This document shows, piece by piece, positions 4,397-5,190 of a stretch of 5,190 nt of DNA; positions within the stretch are counted from its first letter, which is position 1; every line of letters starts with the position of its first letter. A model generated the notes under the pieces. That model saw nothing but the letters and a program-made list of their open reading frames with translations, had not been told where the DNA came from and made no database searches. Origin of the DNA: JALRBM01 sp964615445 (GTDB lineage: Bacteria; Patescibacteriota; Saccharimonadia; Saccharimonadales; Saccharimonadaceae); assembly GCA_964615445.1 (NCBI GenBank), contig CAZTOK010000064.1, positions 1 to 5,190 of the forward strand, written 5' to 3'. Made by a program: the position numbers and the translations under genes.

Positions 4397-5190
4397 TTAC
4401 TCGTTTGTTAAGTCTATGATCATCGGCACGTTCGACTTTATAGCCTTGCCCGTAACAATTGCGTGATACTGCTTTAGATTCGGTAGCGCCTCAACCATAC
4501 TTTTCCCGACATAGTTACCCAGAAAGTTATAGCTCGTTTCATCAAATGCCTGGAAACATATCACAGTATTGCATTGAGTAAGAACAGTCTTAGATACATT
4601 GGCAGTTCTTTGAGCGATCACCATAAGCCCAACTCCGTATTTTCGTCCCTGTAAAGCAATTTGCCCCATTTTATTAACAACTGCTTTACTGTCCCAGTTG
4701 TTCACGCCTAAGAAATTAGTCTCCGGAACAATCGTGTGGGCCTCTTCAAGAACAATACATATCTTTTCTTTTTCGCCTGCTTCATAACGCTTTTTTGCAT
4801 AATCAAAGACAATCGATAGGAGTTTTTCTGTCGCTTCAACAACGGCAACAGTGTTACTTAAAGCGGGTAATTCAACTATTCCAAATGTGTCTGTTCCAGT
4901 TAAAAAATCATCTATATTTGTCTTGTCTAGGATAATAGCGCTAGGCTTTTCTCTCTTCCATTCACCTGTGAAGTCTATACAAATAATTTTCGTATCGGTC
5001 TGTAGCTTATCTATAATTTGTCTTGCCAAATACGACTTGCCAGATCCAGTTACTCCCAGTAGGGCTAGGTGATGACTCACTGCGTCATCCAAGTTAATCA
5101 GCGAAGGAAGTTGAGTATTTGGAATCTTGCCCAGCTGAAATTCAGGGTATTCATGAGCCGGAACCTCTATATCAGCAGCATCTGCGGCAA
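4397..5190 (-). CDS. HerA/DUF87-type P-loop ATPase, C-terminal part (5' end beyond window)
   Basis: The frame is open to the window edge, so the N-terminus is missing; a TTG at 5092 is not the true start. The 32 codons before it read through LGKIPNTQLPSLINLDDAVS, the usual lead-in to the HerA core. Counting from the TTG: Walker A is G13-V-T-G-S-G-K-S20, the D-x-T-G-E motif is D40-F-T-G-E44, and Walker B is ICIVLEEAH (111-119). G149-R-K-Y-G probably contains the trans-acting arginine, and IAQR (159-162) is the polar sensor. HerA proteins form hexameric rings that pump DNA or scaffold effectors. NurA is the nuclease partner in archaeal end resection, and SIR2 or DUF4297 proteins are partners in bacterial defence. 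Here the downstream partners are HEPN proteins. The TAA stop is 12 bp before the TPR-HEPN start. Confidence 0.88.
   Translation of the reverse strand, partial: AADAADIEVPAHEYPEFQLGKIPNTQLPSLINLDDAVSHHLALLGVTGSGKSYLARQIIDKLQTDTKIICIDFTGEWKREKPSAIILDKTNIDDFLTGTDTFGIVELPALSNTVAVVEATEKLLSIVFDYAKKRYEAGEKEKICIVLEEAHTIVPETNFLGVNNWDSKAVVNKMGQIALQGRKYGVGLMVIAQRTANVSKTVLTQCNTVICFQAFDETSYNFLGNYVGKSMVEALPNLKQYHAIVTGKAIKSNVPMIIDLTNE

Noticed and set aside
4851..5072. Plus-strand frame opposite the HerA ATPase
   Set aside because: It is antisense to strongly conserved HerA motifs, including Walker A, and is therefore a shadow.

Overview
The window most likely comes from a Candidatus Saccharibacteria (TM7, Patescibacteria) chromosome. 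The best clue is the 179-residue protein at 635-1174. It has a short polar N-terminus with Gly-Ser-Ala-His, then one hydrophobic helix rich in Ile/Val/Leu and ending in Phe-Trp-Gln-Asn-Phe, a pattern I associate with membrane-anchored proteins of that phylum. Coding density, AT-rich composition and the standard genetic code also fit. The taxonomic call is recognition, not proof. All convincing genes are on the minus strand, so transcription runs from high to low coordinates.

Right part (5190 to about 1490): a tightly packed operon. It starts, cut by the window edge, with a HerA/DUF87-type P-loop ATPase. Next, with 12-13 bp gaps, come a 510-residue TPR protein ending in an LA2681-like HEPN domain and a 244-residue protein with an R-N-x3-H motif. 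A small 135-151-residue protein with R-N-x3-H plus a second R-x4-H follows. So three successive, dissimilar proteins each carry the catalytic signature of HEPN ribonucleases behind one HerA motor. By analogy with SIR2-HerA, DUF4297-HerA and HerA-NurA modules, I infer an anti-phage or stress-response system in which HerA assembles with, or gates, RNase effectors. I do not recognise this exact gene combination as a named system. A short frame-broken ORF (1487-1649) overlaps the end of the last HEPN gene.

Middle (1175-1635): a long non-coding stretch. It holds a C/T-rich structured region (about 1329-1430) with mutually exclusive hairpins, a perfect 16-bp hairpin (1218-1255), and a 4-codon upstream ORF just before the membrane-protein gene.

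Left part (1175 to 1): the membrane-anchored protein, a Dabb (stress-responsive alpha/beta-barrel) protein, and the first 17 codons of a probable MazG-like gene cut by the window edge. A 60-64 bp element containing a strong hairpin occurs twice in the same orientation (561-620 and 1219-1282), bracketing the membrane-protein gene. It probably serves as a terminator between transcription units. No rRNA, tRNA, CRISPR array or transposase was seen.
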